From positions 1-64,000 of the forward strand of contig JAAEZZ010000009.1 in assembly GCA_018222605.1 (NCBI GenBank): a DNA stretch of 64,000 nt, read 5' to 3'. Below are positions 7,799-15,596 of this stretch, piece after piece; position 1 is the first letter of the stretch, and each line of letters begins with the position of its first letter. This DNA comes from Alphaproteobacteria bacterium. Lineage in GTDB: Bacteria > Pseudomonadota > Alphaproteobacteria > Caulobacterales > Hyphomonadaceae. The notes under the pieces were generated by a model. It searched no databases and was not told the DNA's origin. It worked only from the letters and a program-made list of their open reading frames with translations. The translations under genes and the position numbers were made by a program.

Positions 7799-8416
7799 TC
7801 AAAGCCGCTTCAGGGCATAATTGAAGCTGATCGAGACGCGCGGCTCTTCGGCATCCGGTCCGGCGGGGACTTCATGCCGCAGCCAGCTTTCCCAGAAAAA
7901 GGCATGGCCGATGCTGGGCGGCAGGTAGATGAAGCGGCGCGCAGATTCCGGTACATCATCGACAAGTTGCGGCGCGGCCATCATTTTCGACAGGCGCGGA
8001 TCTTCCAGCTTCAGCCGGCCGGAGCCTTCCGGAACTGAGATATAATAGGTGCCAGACAGCACGCTGCCGGGGTGGATATGGTTGGAATGGCCAAAGCCCG
8101 GCTCCAATATGTTCACCCAGATCGCATCCAGCTGCAGAGCGAGACCGTCCATGTCCCAGTGGAGCTGTTTGGCGAAATCGTCGGCGATTGGCGCGAGACG
8201 GCTTTTCAGTTCGGCAAATTCCGGGAAGCGTTCCGGCAGATCGTCCAGCGAGGCGTAGGAGGTGTAGCCGCCATAGCCCTGTTCTTCGCACCAGGCATTG
8301 CCGGCATCGTCTTCCTCGGCCAGCAGCCAGCAGACTTTCTCAAGCTGCTCGGCAAAGTCCAGATCGGACACTTTTTCCTCGCGCACGAGGGTCGGAAACA
8401 GGGTGCGTGTGGTCAT
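7799..8416 (-). CDS. Putative 2OG-Fe(II) oxygenase family protein (TIGR02466-like)
   Basis: A 205-aa protein matching the alphaproteobacterial/cyanophage TIGR02466 type. The C-terminal half has the signature HSNHIHPGSVLSGTYYI, a double-stranded beta-helix strand with clustered histidines, then FFWESWLRHEVPAG and RVSISFNYAL, in the order expected for iron and 2-oxoglutarate binding (His... His, Arg). The N-terminal FPTLVREEKV is the typical start. The start at 8416 is chosen because homologues begin near it; an in-frame extension of 17 codons is possible. The substrate is unknown. Confidence 0.75.
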   Translation of the reverse strand: MTTRTLFPTLVREEKVSDLDFAEQLEKVCWLLAEEDDAGNAWCEEQGYGGYTSYASLDDLPERFPEFAELKSRLAPIADDFAKQLHWDMDGLALQLDAIWVNILEPGFGHSNHIHPGSVLSGTYYISVPEGSGRLKLEDPRLSKMMAAPQLVDDVPESARRFIYLPPSIGHAFFWESWLRHEVPAGPDAEEPRVSISFNYALKRL

Positions 8417-8512
8417 CTGCGCGTCTTTAGGCGCGGTGGCGCGCAAAGAAAAGTGCCCGCCATGCACGAAGGCGCGGCGGGCACATGTTCAGATCACACG
8501 GAAAGGCGAAGC

Positions 8513-9448
8513 CTATTCGTCTGTCTCGCTGGTTTCCTCAAGGGGGGCGGCTTCCTGGACCGGCTTGACGAATTTCAGCGTCATGCGGTCACTTTCGCCA
8601 ATATTGGCGTAGGTTTCCGGGTCAAATCCGTCCGGCGTGTTGCCGTCACTGTCTGTCGTGCGGCTATTGGGCGGCAGGGTCCAGACACCGAAGGGGTGGT
8701 CCGCTGTGTCGGCCGGGTTGGCGTTGATTTCGCTGGCCTCGACGAACTCAAATCCGGCAGCTTCGGCAAGCGATTTGACGTAATCCTCATGAACATAGCC
8801 GCTGGAGGCGGTCGGGTCCTGCGTGTTTGTCGAAGGTAGGCGGTGCTCCACCACGCCCAGAACGCCGCCCGGTTTCAGGGCCGCATAGGCATCGGTGAAG
8901 AATTTCTCGGCATAGCCGCCCGACATCCAGTTGTGCAGATTGCGGAAGGTGAGCACCACATCGGCTGTGCCCGGCTCTGTCAGCGGGCCGGTCGTGCCGG
9001 AAAACGTGGAATACTCAATCGTGCCGTAGATCGGGTCGGAGTGTTCGGCCTGAAATTCGGCAAGACGAGCCTCAATGCGGGCCCGGCGCTCTTCATCGCC
9101 GCCTTCCGGGTCAAAGCCTGCCGCCACGAGGACGCCATCGCCGGAGGCCAGATAGGGCGCCAAGACATTTGTGTACCAGCCGCCGCCGGGCCATAGCTCC
9201 ACCACCTTGTCACCCGGTTCTATGTCAAAGAATTCGATGGTTTCCTTGGGATGGCGATACTGATCGCGCGCCTTTTCAGCTTCTGTGCGATGCTCGCCTT
9301 CAATGGCAGCCTGGAGGGGGCTTGCCTCTGTAAAGGCTTCTGCAGCTTTCTCCACTTCCACGGGTTTCTCTGCCGACGGCGTTTCCTGGGCGCCGCAAGC
9401 TGTCAGCATGAGGGCCGACAGGGCGACCATTGGGGTCAGATGTTTCAC
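8513..9448 (-). CDS. Lipid-anchored class I methyltransferase-like protein
   Basis: A 311-aa protein that begins with a lipoprotein signal (lipobox LTAC, Cys18), so it should be exported and lipidated. The rest looks like a predicted methyltransferase of the COG4798 type: GDKVVELWPGGGWYTNVLAPYL (motif I, about residues 79-100; glycine loop present), then VVLTFRNLHNWM and ALKPGGVLGVVEH (post-motif helix). The GTG start at 9448 has AAGAGGAA just upstream; the much longer open frame before it overlaps hsp20 antisense and is rejected. SAM is not expected in the periplasm, so catalysis is doubtful. The tail is acidic (SETDE). Confidence 0.7.
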   Translation of the reverse strand: MKHLTPMVALSALMLTACGAQETPSAEKPVEVEKAAEAFTEASPLQAAIEGEHRTEAEKARDQYRHPKETIEFFDIEPGDKVVELWPGGGWYTNVLAPYLASGDGVLVAAGFDPEGGDEERRARIEARLAEFQAEHSDPIYGTIEYSTFSGTTGPLTEPGTADVVLTFRNLHNWMSGGYAEKFFTDAYAALKPGGVLGVVEHRLPSTNTQDPTASSGYVHEDYVKSLAEAAGFEFVEASEINANPADTADHPFGVWTLPPNSRTTDSDGNTPDGFDPETYANIGESDRMTLKFVKPVQEAAPLEETSETDE

Positions 9449-9473
9449 GGGCTTTCCTCTTCTCAACTGGCCT

Positions 9474-9502
9474 CTTGAACCACACTCTACGCTACCCACA
9501 TA
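9474..9502 (+). promoter_or_regulatory. RpoH (sigma-32)-type heat-shock promoter
   Basis: CTTGAA at 9474-9479, a 15-base spacer, then CCCACATA at 9495-9502 match the sigma-32 pattern CTTGAA - N13-15 - CCCCATNT closely. The predicted transcript would start near 9510, exactly at the first hairpin of the downstream thermometer, which supports both calls. It directs hsp20. Confidence 0.7.
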
Positions 9503-9508
9503 GTTCAT

Positions 9509-9652
9509 GTCACGATGCCGACAATCGGGTTGTGACCGGTATCTGCCCCGGCGCCGAATTCGGGCTGGAGCTATGCAGAGGCCGAACATCCATCCGGGCG
9601 CTCCCTGTGATGACAGGTTGCCCGCAGTTGCTTGAACATGAGGACTGAACCT
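9509..9652 (+). promoter_or_regulatory. ROSE-like RNA thermometer in the hsp20 leader
   Basis: Four consecutive hairpins can be drawn. I: GTCAC/GTGAC (9509-9536, with inner CGAT/ATCG). II: TCTGC/GCAGA (9542-9579). III: CGGGC/GCCCG enclosing CCTGT/ACAGG (9595-9624). IV: 9625-9647, CAGUUGCU paired with AGGACUG. Hairpin IV buries the ribosome site AGGA (9641-9644) against the UUGCU anti-ribosome sequence, including the G-G opposition and bulged C typical of ROSE elements. ROSE thermometers are known in front of alphaproteobacterial small heat-shock genes; at heat the last hairpin melts and translation begins. Confidence 0.75.
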
Positions 9653-10132
9653 ATGAGCAATATCGACCTTACCCCCCTTTACCGCACAGTTGTCGGTTTT
9701 GACCGTCTTGCCAGCATGATCGATCAGGCATCGCGCCTCGACGGCTCGCAGGGCTATCCGCCTTACAATATCGAGCGTGTCGACGATAATGCCTTCAGCA
9801 TCGAGATTGCCGTGGCCGGCTTTACCGAAGACGATCTCGACATCGAGACCAAAGAAGGCCTGCTGACCGTTGCCGGCAAGCGCGGCGAAAGCGAAGACGG
9901 CGAAGGCCGTAACTATCTGCATCGCGGCATTGCCCAGCGCAGCTTCATTCGCCGCTTTCAGCTGGCTGACCATGTCATCGTGACCGGCGCGAGCCTGAAC
10001 CATGGCGTGCTGCGGATCGACCTGGTCCGTGAGCTGCCGGAAGAGAAAAAGCCGCGCAAGATCGAGATTGGTGCTCCGGCGAAATCCGAACCGAAACTGA
10101 TCGGCAAGAAAGCGGCTTCCAACGCCGCCTAA
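9653..10132 (+). CDS. Small heat-shock protein, Hsp20/IbpA family
   Basis: A 159-aa ATP-independent holdase chaperone. The alpha-crystallin domain runs from about residue 35 to 130: YPPYNIERVDDNAFSIEIAVAGF at its start, and the GVLRIDLVRELPEEKKP segment (L-R-I-D-L in place of the animal G-V-L) near its end. The N-terminal SNIDLTPLYRTVVGFDRL is the alphaproteobacterial IbpA opening. The start at 9653 follows AGGA by eight bases. It has a sigma-32-type promoter and a ROSE-type leader upstream and a terminator downstream, so it is a single-gene heat-shock unit. Confidence 0.93.
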   Translation: MSNIDLTPLYRTVVGFDRLASMIDQASRLDGSQGYPPYNIERVDDNAFSIEIAVAGFTEDDLDIETKEGLLTVAGKRGESEDGEGRNYLHRGIAQRSFIRRFQLADHVIVTGASLNHGVLRIDLVRELPEEKKPRKIEIGAPAKSEPKLIGKKAASNAA

Positions 10133-10154
10133 GCCTTAGCGAACCTCCATACAG

Positions 10155-10185
10155 AAACGGCGCGTCCCATGGGCGCGCCGTTTTT
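10155..10185 (+). terminator. Intrinsic terminator of hsp20
   Basis: Perfect ten-base arms AAACGGCGCG and CGCGCCGTTT around TCCCATGGG, then a short T-run. It lies 22 bases after the hsp20 stop. The convergent glutathione transferase-like gene begins its 3' end at 10207. Confidence 0.85.
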
Positions 10186-10206
10186 ATTTGGGTGAGCATA
10201 GTGGCG

Positions 10207-11199
10207 TCAGGAGAAGACGCTGACACAATCCGTTTCTGTAAGGAAGGTTTTCAGGTCGTCATTTGACAGGCAGGATTTGACGGCCTTGCGGACAGAGTCA
10301 AAAGCTGCGCCGGCATAGGTCTGCGTTGTCTGCTCGAAGCTTGCGTCTGCCACGGTGGCGGAAACCTTGTCCTTGCGGCGACCCGCGCTGGCGGCATTGG
10401 CCTTGGCCCAGGGCAGATAGGTCTTTGCCAGTTCCTCAGCGAAGATGGGTGCGAGCGTGGATTTCAGCTTTTCCAGATCTTCAAATGGTGCGCCGGGTTT
10501 CGGGTCTTCCATGTTTTCGCACCAGGCCACCAGGAAGGGCGTGTTTTCCTTCAGCCAGTTTGACGGCGTTTCATCCATCAGCATTTGCTGGAACTGTGCG
10601 GCGAGAGAGAAATCCGCCGCAGACGGACGACCGCCGAAAATGTAGAGATGCTCTTTCAGATGCGCATTCAGAAGGCTGGCAAAGCGCTGCCAGGAGGCTT
10701 TCAGGGTGTCGGCATTTTCCGGCGTTGCACCGACCAGCGGCAGGCGGTCTGCCATACGCTCGCCAATCTGGGTTTGCGCTTTCTTGTAGGCGCGTGGCCG
10801 CTTGCCGCCATAAAGCTGGACCAGCACGCGCAAGGCAGCGGCGTCGCGGTCAGGCTTCTGGCCCCAGCGTTCCAGGAACATGCATTTGTTCAGCCACTCA
10901 TCCGCATAGTCTTCCAGGATCAGCGCCAGCGCAGAGGCGGCGGCATCATCCGGCACGGCGGACGGTTCGGCATGGTCTGCTTCCAGCGCAGCAAGAATGG
11001 CGGTGGAATCCTGGCTGGCCGGGCGTTCCGGAGAGATCAGCAGCGGCACGGTCGGCGTCTTCGCCTGAGCCTGGAATTCCTCCTCATTCCCGCGGTCGCG
11101 AGAGATCCAGTCGAAATCGATATTCTTGTAGCGCAGGAACGACCGCACTTTCTGGGAGTAGGGTGAGGTATCTGCGCCGAACAGGCGATAATCGGACAT
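10207..11199 (-). CDS. Glutathione S-transferase family protein
   Basis: A 330-aa protein with an N-terminal thioredoxin-like GST domain: DYRLFGADTSPYSQKVRSFLRYKNIDF (broken here only for reading: the SPYSQKVR motif carries the catalytic-site Ser/Tyr), then TPTVPLL with the cis-proline and DSTAILAALE, the glutathione-holding region. The C-terminal helical domain extends to about 235, including HLYIFGGRPSAADFSLAAQF. A further 90-residue tail has no obvious domain and makes it longer than usual (about 210-240 aa). GAAGG lies upstream of the start. The substrate is unknown. Confidence 0.8.
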   Translation of the reverse strand: MSDYRLFGADTSPYSQKVRSFLRYKNIDFDWISRDRGNEEEFQAQAKTPTVPLLISPERPASQDSTAILAALEADHAEPSAVPDDAAASALALILEDYADEWLNKCMFLERWGQKPDRDAAALRVLVQLYGGKRPRAYKKAQTQIGERMADRLPLVGATPENADTLKASWQRFASLLNAHLKEHLYIFGGRPSAADFSLAAQFQQMLMDETPSNWLKENTPFLVAWCENMEDPKPGAPFEDLEKLKSTLAPIFAEELAKTYLPWAKANAASAGRRKDKVSATVADASFEQTTQTYAGAAFDSVRKAVKSCLSNDDLKTFLTETDCVSVFS

Positions 11200-11329
11200 G
11201 AGGTTGGCCTTCGTCGTGATTTGCCCCAGTCTGTAGGCATTTCAGGCTGCACTGCCAAGGAGCGTTTGCCGCAGGTGCTGATAATGGGTATGCGCAGCGG
11301 CAGGCATTTTACGAATGAAGGAGCGGCAA

Positions 11330-12379
11330 ATGCGGATCATGCATGTGATGGCGGGCGCAGCAGAAGGCGGCGCGGAGAACATCATGCTGGAGTCCGTTAT
11401 GGCTCTGGCGGACGCAGGCCTGACCCAGCATGTCATCACACGCCCGAACAATGATTTCCGCCTTCAGAAGTATAAGGAAGCGGGCATTGGCGTCGATGTC
11501 GCGGCCTTCAACAATACCTGGCCTTTCCCCACCCGCCGCGTGATCGGTGAGGCCATTAAGGCCTTCAAGCCGGATGTCATCGAATACTGGATGGGCCGCG
11601 CGGGGCAATATGCGCCAAAGGAATACCGCAACCGCTCAATCGGCTGGTATGGCGGCTATTACAAGCTCGCCCGCTTTGTGAATTGCGAATGGCATGTCGG
11701 CCTGACGATCGATCTTCTGCGCCATATCCGCGAGCAGGGCGTGCCGGAGGACCGGTCTGCCATCATCCACACTTATGCAGATTTTGAGGGCGCAGACCCG
11801 GCAAGCCGTGCGGCGCTGGATACGCCGGAAGATGCGCCCGTCGCGCTGGCGCTGGCGCGTCTGCACGAGAAAAAGGGCCTCGACACGCTGCTGGAGGCGA
11901 CCGTCAAGGTGCCGGGGCTGTATGTCTGGATCGCCGGCGACGGCCCGCTGGAAGCCGAGCTGAAGAAACAATGCACGGAGCTGGGCCTGGATGACCGGGT
12001 GCGCTTCCTGGGCTGGCGCAATGATCGCGGCGCGTTGCTGGCGGCGTGTGATGTCGTGGCCTTCCCGTCGCGTTATGAGCCGTTCGGCACAGTCACGGTG
12101 GACGCCTGGGCGGCATCACGCCCGCTGGTCGCGGCAGATGCTGTCGGCCCGGCGGCCTATGTGAAGGATGAGGTCAACGGTCTGCTCATTCCGAAAAATG
12201 ACGTGGACGCGCTCGCCACTGCGCTCAGCCGCGTGATCACGGACAAGGCGCTGGCGCAGAAGCTGGTGGATGGCGGCCGCGCCTCTTACGAGCAGCAATT
12301 CACCAAGGCAGCCTTCCAGCGCGATTCTCTTGCCTTCTATGAGACAATCATTGCGCATGCCGGGCCGTTCAGCGGCTAA
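11330..12379 (+). CDS. GT4-family glycosyltransferase
   Basis: A 349-aa cytoplasmic or membrane-associated retaining glycosyltransferase with GT-B fold. The N-terminal half has the glycine loop MAGAAEGGAENIM; the C-terminal half carries VALALARLHEKKGLDTLLEA, LYVWIAGDGPLEAEL and the EX7E region FPSRYEPFGTVTVDAWA that binds the sugar nucleotide. AAGGAG at 11318-11323, six bases before the ATG at 11330, decides the start against an upstream in-frame codon. Its stop overlaps that of the convergent deaminase gene by four bases. It probably acts in lipopolysaccharide or polysaccharide assembly; acceptor unknown. Confidence 0.88.
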   Translation: MRIMHVMAGAAEGGAENIMLESVMALADAGLTQHVITRPNNDFRLQKYKEAGIGVDVAAFNNTWPFPTRRVIGEAIKAFKPDVIEYWMGRAGQYAPKEYRNRSIGWYGGYYKLARFVNCEWHVGLTIDLLRHIREQGVPEDRSAIIHTYADFEGADPASRAALDTPEDAPVALALARLHEKKGLDTLLEATVKVPGLYVWIAGDGPLEAELKKQCTELGLDDRVRFLGWRNDRGALLAACDVVAFPSRYEPFGTVTVDAWAASRPLVAADAVGPAAYVKDEVNGLLIPKNDVDALATALSRVITDKALAQKLVDGGRASYEQQFTKAAFQRDSLAFYETIIAHAGPFSG

Positions 12380-12831
12380 AGAATGCTCTGAAAGAATTTC
12401 CGGTAGAGCTGTTGGCTGCTGCGCTGGCCAAGGCCGATCTGTACGTGGATCCCGGCATCCCGCAGGGCGCGGATCCCGCCATTGGCGACGGGGTGGGGGT
12501 CTTCCACCGCACACACGACGCGGGCTATGCCAGCCTCGCGCAGCAGAAGAGAGCAGGATTTGTTGCCCTGGGAGCGCTCACGACATGGCTCCAGTGTGAC
12601 ATAGGCGGTGCCGCCGCGCGCCCGCTCGCCTGCCTGTTGCAGCGCGATCTCCTCAGCGTGGGGGCGCCCACCGATGCCGGTCACGCCTTCCCCCACCACA
12701 TGGCCGTCCGCATCTGTCAGGACGCAGCCGACCGACGGGTTCACGCCGGTCAGGCCCTGATTGAGCCGCGCCAGCCCAAGGGCGCGGTTCATTCTGCGCC
12801 GGTCACGCCGCCGGGAGGGGCGGTCGCTCAT
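12376..12831 (-). CDS. RibD-like cytidine-deaminase-fold protein (deaminase domain only)
   Basis: A 151-aa zinc deaminase. The zinc site is readable: His58-Ala-Glu60 in the HAEE block, Cys83 in LEPC and Cys93 in SC. The frame [10 protein letters not shown] and the block [25 protein letters not shown] are those of the pyrimidine deaminase half of RibD. The reductase half of a full RibD (about 360 aa) is absent, and the LEPCSH motif is replaced by LEPCRE. It overlaps the phosphoglycerate mutase stop by four bases (ATGA), suggesting translational coupling. Either a split riboflavin enzyme or a detoxifying deaminase. Confidence 0.78.
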   Translation of the reverse strand: MSDRPSRRRDRRRMNRALGLARLNQGLTGVNPSVGCVLTDADGHVVGEGVTGIGGRPHAEEIALQQAGERARGGTAYVTLEPCRERSQGNKSCSLLLREAGIARVVCAVEDPHPVANGGIRALRDAGIHVQIGLGQRSSQQLYRKFFQSIL

Positions 12832-13541
12832 GGCAGTTCCGGCAGGGGTTTGCCGCGATCTGCATCCAGATACTGAACGGAGATTGGCTTCAGATCGCCA
12901 TCCAGCTCAATGAACAGCGGATTGCCGGTCGGGATTTCGATGCCGGTAATGGTTTCATCCGGCACATCGAAGAGATGCTTCACCAGCGCGCGCAGGGAGT
13001 TGCCATGTGCGGCGATGACAACATCGGTGCCTGATTGCAGAACCGGGGCGATCGTATCGGTCCAGTAAGGCAGAACGCGTTCCAGCGTCAGCTTCAGGCT
13101 CTCTGTGGCCGGAACGTCGACGCCATCATAGCGCGGGTCTTTCGACAGATCGAACGCGCTGCCAGCTTCCAGCGGCGGCGGCGGGATATCATAGGAGCGG
13201 CGCCAGATATGGACCTGCTCGTCGCCATGCTTGGCGGCGGTCTCGGCCTTGTCGAGGCCGGTCAGCCCGCCATAGTGGCGCTCATTGAGGTGCCAGTCCT
13301 TTTCCACCGGCAGCCAGACGCGGCCCATCTCGGTCAGTGCCAGCCACAGGGTGCGGATGGCACGGGTTTGCACGCTGGTGAACGCGGCGCGGAAATCAGC
13401 GTCAGAGTTTTTGAGCAATTCGCCGGCCTTTTTGGCTTCTGCTTCGCCTTTCTCGGTGAGGTCTGCATCCCACCAGCCGGTGAAGCGGTTTTGCAGATTC
13501 CATTCGGACTGTCCGTGGCGGACAAGGGCGAGCTTGGGCAT
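12828..13541 (-). CDS. gpmA: 2,3-bisphosphoglycerate-dependent phosphoglycerate mutase
   Basis: A 237-aa glycolytic/gluconeogenic enzyme interconverting 3- and 2-phosphoglycerate. Catalytic residues are visible: His9 in LVRHG, Arg60 in the TRAIRT block, Glu87 in LNERHYGGL, and His179 in [10 protein letters not shown]. Length is right for the dimeric bacterial form. The start at 13541 has GAAGGA about nine bases upstream; a methionine three codons earlier does not. It is cotranscribed with, and overlaps, the downstream deaminase gene. Confidence 0.93.
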   Translation of the reverse strand: MPKLALVRHGQSEWNLQNRFTGWWDADLTEKGEAEAKKAGELLKNSDADFRAAFTSVQTRAIRTLWLALTEMGRVWLPVEKDWHLNERHYGGLTGLDKAETAAKHGDEQVHIWRRSYDIPPPPLEAGSAFDLSKDPRYDGVDVPATESLKLTLERVLPYWTDTIAPVLQSGTDVVIAAHGNSLRALVKHLFDVPDETITGIEIPTGNPLFIELDGDLKPISVQYLDADRGKPLPELP

Positions 13542-13608
13542 GGATGTCATCCTTCGTGTCGGGCGTGATGTCTCTTTGGCGTTCTTTTCGGGGCAAACAG
13601 GCCGCGAT

Positions 13609-14751
13609 TCAAGCTTCCATCGTCTGGATCAGGTCTGCAAAGGCCAGCACGACATGATAACCGGTCGATGCGGGCATGAATTGCGATAGGGTTTTGCCGG
13701 TCTCGTCGATATAATCGATCCAGCCGCCTTCAGGGGTGAGATGTTCGTCCATCAGAATGTCAAAACTGGTGCAGGCGGCGGCCGCGAAGCTTTCCTCGCC
13801 CGTCAGGCGCAGCATCATGAGGTGGGCCTGCAGCGCTTCTGTCTGCCCCCAGGTGCGGCGCCCGCCATTATGGACGCTCCCATCACGTTTCACTTCCAGC
13901 AGGGTACGGCCTGCGGAATCCAGTGTGCCTGTGGCGAAACTGTAGAGGCGGCCGGCAGCCGGGTGCAGCGCTTCGCCGCTGAGCTTGCTGTAGAGGTCCA
14001 GCAGCCAGACCCATTCGAATTGATGGCCGGGCTCGACCACCATCGCGGCGTCGCCGTCCGGCTCGCTCCAGTCTGCCTTGAAGGTTTCGCCCAGCAGATT
14101 GCCCGGTCCCGCCGTGAATTTTGTCTCAAATAGCCGGATCAGTTCTGCCGCCTTGTCGAGATACCCGCCCTCAGGGTCTGCCACATGCAAAGCGAGAAAG
14201 GCTTCCAGCAGGTGCATGTGCGGGTTCTGGCTGCGGGTTTGCGGCGGGGGCAGGCGCTCGGCATAGCCGCCATTGGTGCGGTCTTTCAGGCGGGCTTTTG
14301 CGGCGTCCATCAGGGCCTGCGCCGAAGCGAGGACGCTGCCGCCATCTTCCACCACCATGCTGGCATTGGCGAGCGCGTAGAGCGCAAAGGCCAGATCGTA
14401 GAGGTCCGGCGTGTCATCGGCGAGGCCGGAGCCATCGCAACGGATGCGGTGCCCGGTCAACCCGTCCGGGCGGCGGGCGAGGCCGCTGAGAATGCGCACG
14501 CCCTGTTCGACATCTTCCATCGCCGTGTCAGGTTTCCAGCCGAGCATGGCGGCCTGCGCGAAGACGAACGTCTGGCGCGCCTGAACACGCACACGTGTTG
14601 TGTCTTCGGGCATCTGGGAATGGTCGAGGGCCAGGCCCTCGCGGAACAGGCCGCCGTCTCCAGTGCCTTTCTCGCTCCATAGTGGGAAGCAGGCGTCAAA
14701 AAGCCAGAAGCGGGCTTCGCGTGCCCTCCGTCTCAATGCCGATCTGGACAT
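13609..14751 (-). CDS. AGE family epimerase/isomerase
   Basis: A 380-aa N-acylglucosamine 2-epimerase/mannose-6-phosphate isomerase-like (alpha/alpha barrel) protein. Typical blocks are [20 protein letters not shown] (Arg-x-His-type substrate pocket), [24 protein letters not shown], and [17 protein letters not shown] with the conserved His. Members isomerise free or phosphorylated sugars. The start at 14751 follows AGGGGG by ten bases; an in-frame ATG seven codons earlier lacks a site. It lies 67 bases upstream of gpmA on the same strand, so a shared sugar-metabolism transcript is likely. Confidence 0.83.
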   Translation of the reverse strand: MSRSALRRRAREARFWLFDACFPLWSEKGTGDGGLFREGLALDHSQMPEDTTRVRVQARQTFVFAQAAMLGWKPDTAMEDVEQGVRILSGLARRPDGLTGHRIRCDGSGLADDTPDLYDLAFALYALANASMVVEDGGSVLASAQALMDAAKARLKDRTNGGYAERLPPPQTRSQNPHMHLLEAFLALHVADPEGGYLDKAAELIRLFETKFTAGPGNLLGETFKADWSEPDGDAAMVVEPGHQFEWVWLLDLYSKLSGEALHPAAGRLYSFATGTLDSAGRTLLEVKRDGSVHNGGRRTWGQTEALQAHLMMLRLTGEESFAAAACTSFDILMDEHLTPEGGWIDYIDETGKTLSQFMPASTGYHVVLAFADLIQTMEA

Positions 14752-14887
14752 GGACTTCACACCCCCTGGCAAATGTCACGTCAGGCAGCGTCTGTGGCTC
14801 GCCAAACCATCCGGCTTCCTGCTAACAGGAGTGCCATGAATTGGCCAGCGGCTGCCGGCCTGAAACTGCGAAAGAGTTCCGAGCCTT

Positions 14888-15478
14888 ATGAGAGACAAGG
14901 TTTTCTTCCCGCTTGCCCTGTTGCTGGCAGTGGTCATGGTGCTGGTGGCCGTTTGGCCCGGCATAGGCCGCTTGCCGAGCGGACCTGTGACAGGCGACGG
15001 CGCTAATTATGAACGGGTCACAGTTGAGGGGGCCTATCTCAACAAGGTTCTGGCTGGCGGTGACGCGATCACCGAACTGGTGCGCGACAAGAGCGGGACA
15101 TATCTGCTGTATATCCGCTCTGATGCCGAGACGCTCGGGCCGGACCCGGAGGAAGGGCCGCATTTCAGGCTGGCGAGCGACCTGGAGCAGCAATTCTCTG
15201 GCATGCGCATCCGGGTGACGGTCCGCATGCGCCCGGCGGATACCCAGGGCGCCATGCAGGCAAAGGTGAATTACTCGACAGGCCGGTCTGGCGATTCCGG
15301 CTGGCAGATGTTCGATCTTGTGCCGGAGTTCAGCGATTTCAGCTTTGAGTACAATGTTCCTGTTCGTGTCGGCGATCAGGGCTATGACTATCTGGGCATT
15401 CGACCGGTTGTCCCCTCAAAGGAGCGGGCTATCCTGGTTGAGCGGATCATGTTCGAACGGCTTGGACCTGCTGGCTGA
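14888..15478 (+). CDS. Unrecognised signal-anchored protein
   Basis: A 196-aa protein I do not recognise. Residues 5-24 form one strong hydrophobic segment (FFPLALLLAVVMVLVAVW) preceded by a charged MRDK, so it is a signal anchor or uncleaved signal peptide with the rest outside the cytoplasm. The exported part is rich in alternating hydrophobic residues (TYLLYIRSDAETLG; MRIRVTVRMRP; WQMFDLVPEFSDFSFEYNV), suggesting a beta-sandwich, perhaps carbohydrate-binding-module-like; it has no cysteines. It is divergent from the AGE epimerase gene with only 136 bases between, and precedes the peptidase. Confidence 0.6.
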   Translation: MRDKVFFPLALLLAVVMVLVAVWPGIGRLPSGPVTGDGANYERVTVEGAYLNKVLAGGDAITELVRDKSGTYLLYIRSDAETLGPDPEEGPHFRLASDLEQQFSGMRIRVTVRMRPADTQGAMQAKVNYSTGRSGDSGWQMFDLVPEFSDFSFEYNVPVRVGDQGYDYLGIRPVVPSKERAILVERIMFERLGPAG

Positions 15479-15596
15479 CAATAAGCGCGATAAGCGCTTT
15501 GCCTGGGCAGGCTTACCTGTTTAATCTCTGCGAAATGGAATTTTCATGCCGGATGGAACTGTCTTATCGGTGTGAGCCTGACAAGCAGGAGATGAA

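Noticed and set aside
9449..10003. Upstream extension of the methyltransferase-like lipoprotein frame
   Set aside because: The extra 185 codons run antisense to hsp20 and its leader; the GTG at 9448 has a ribosome site and starts a proper lipoprotein signal.
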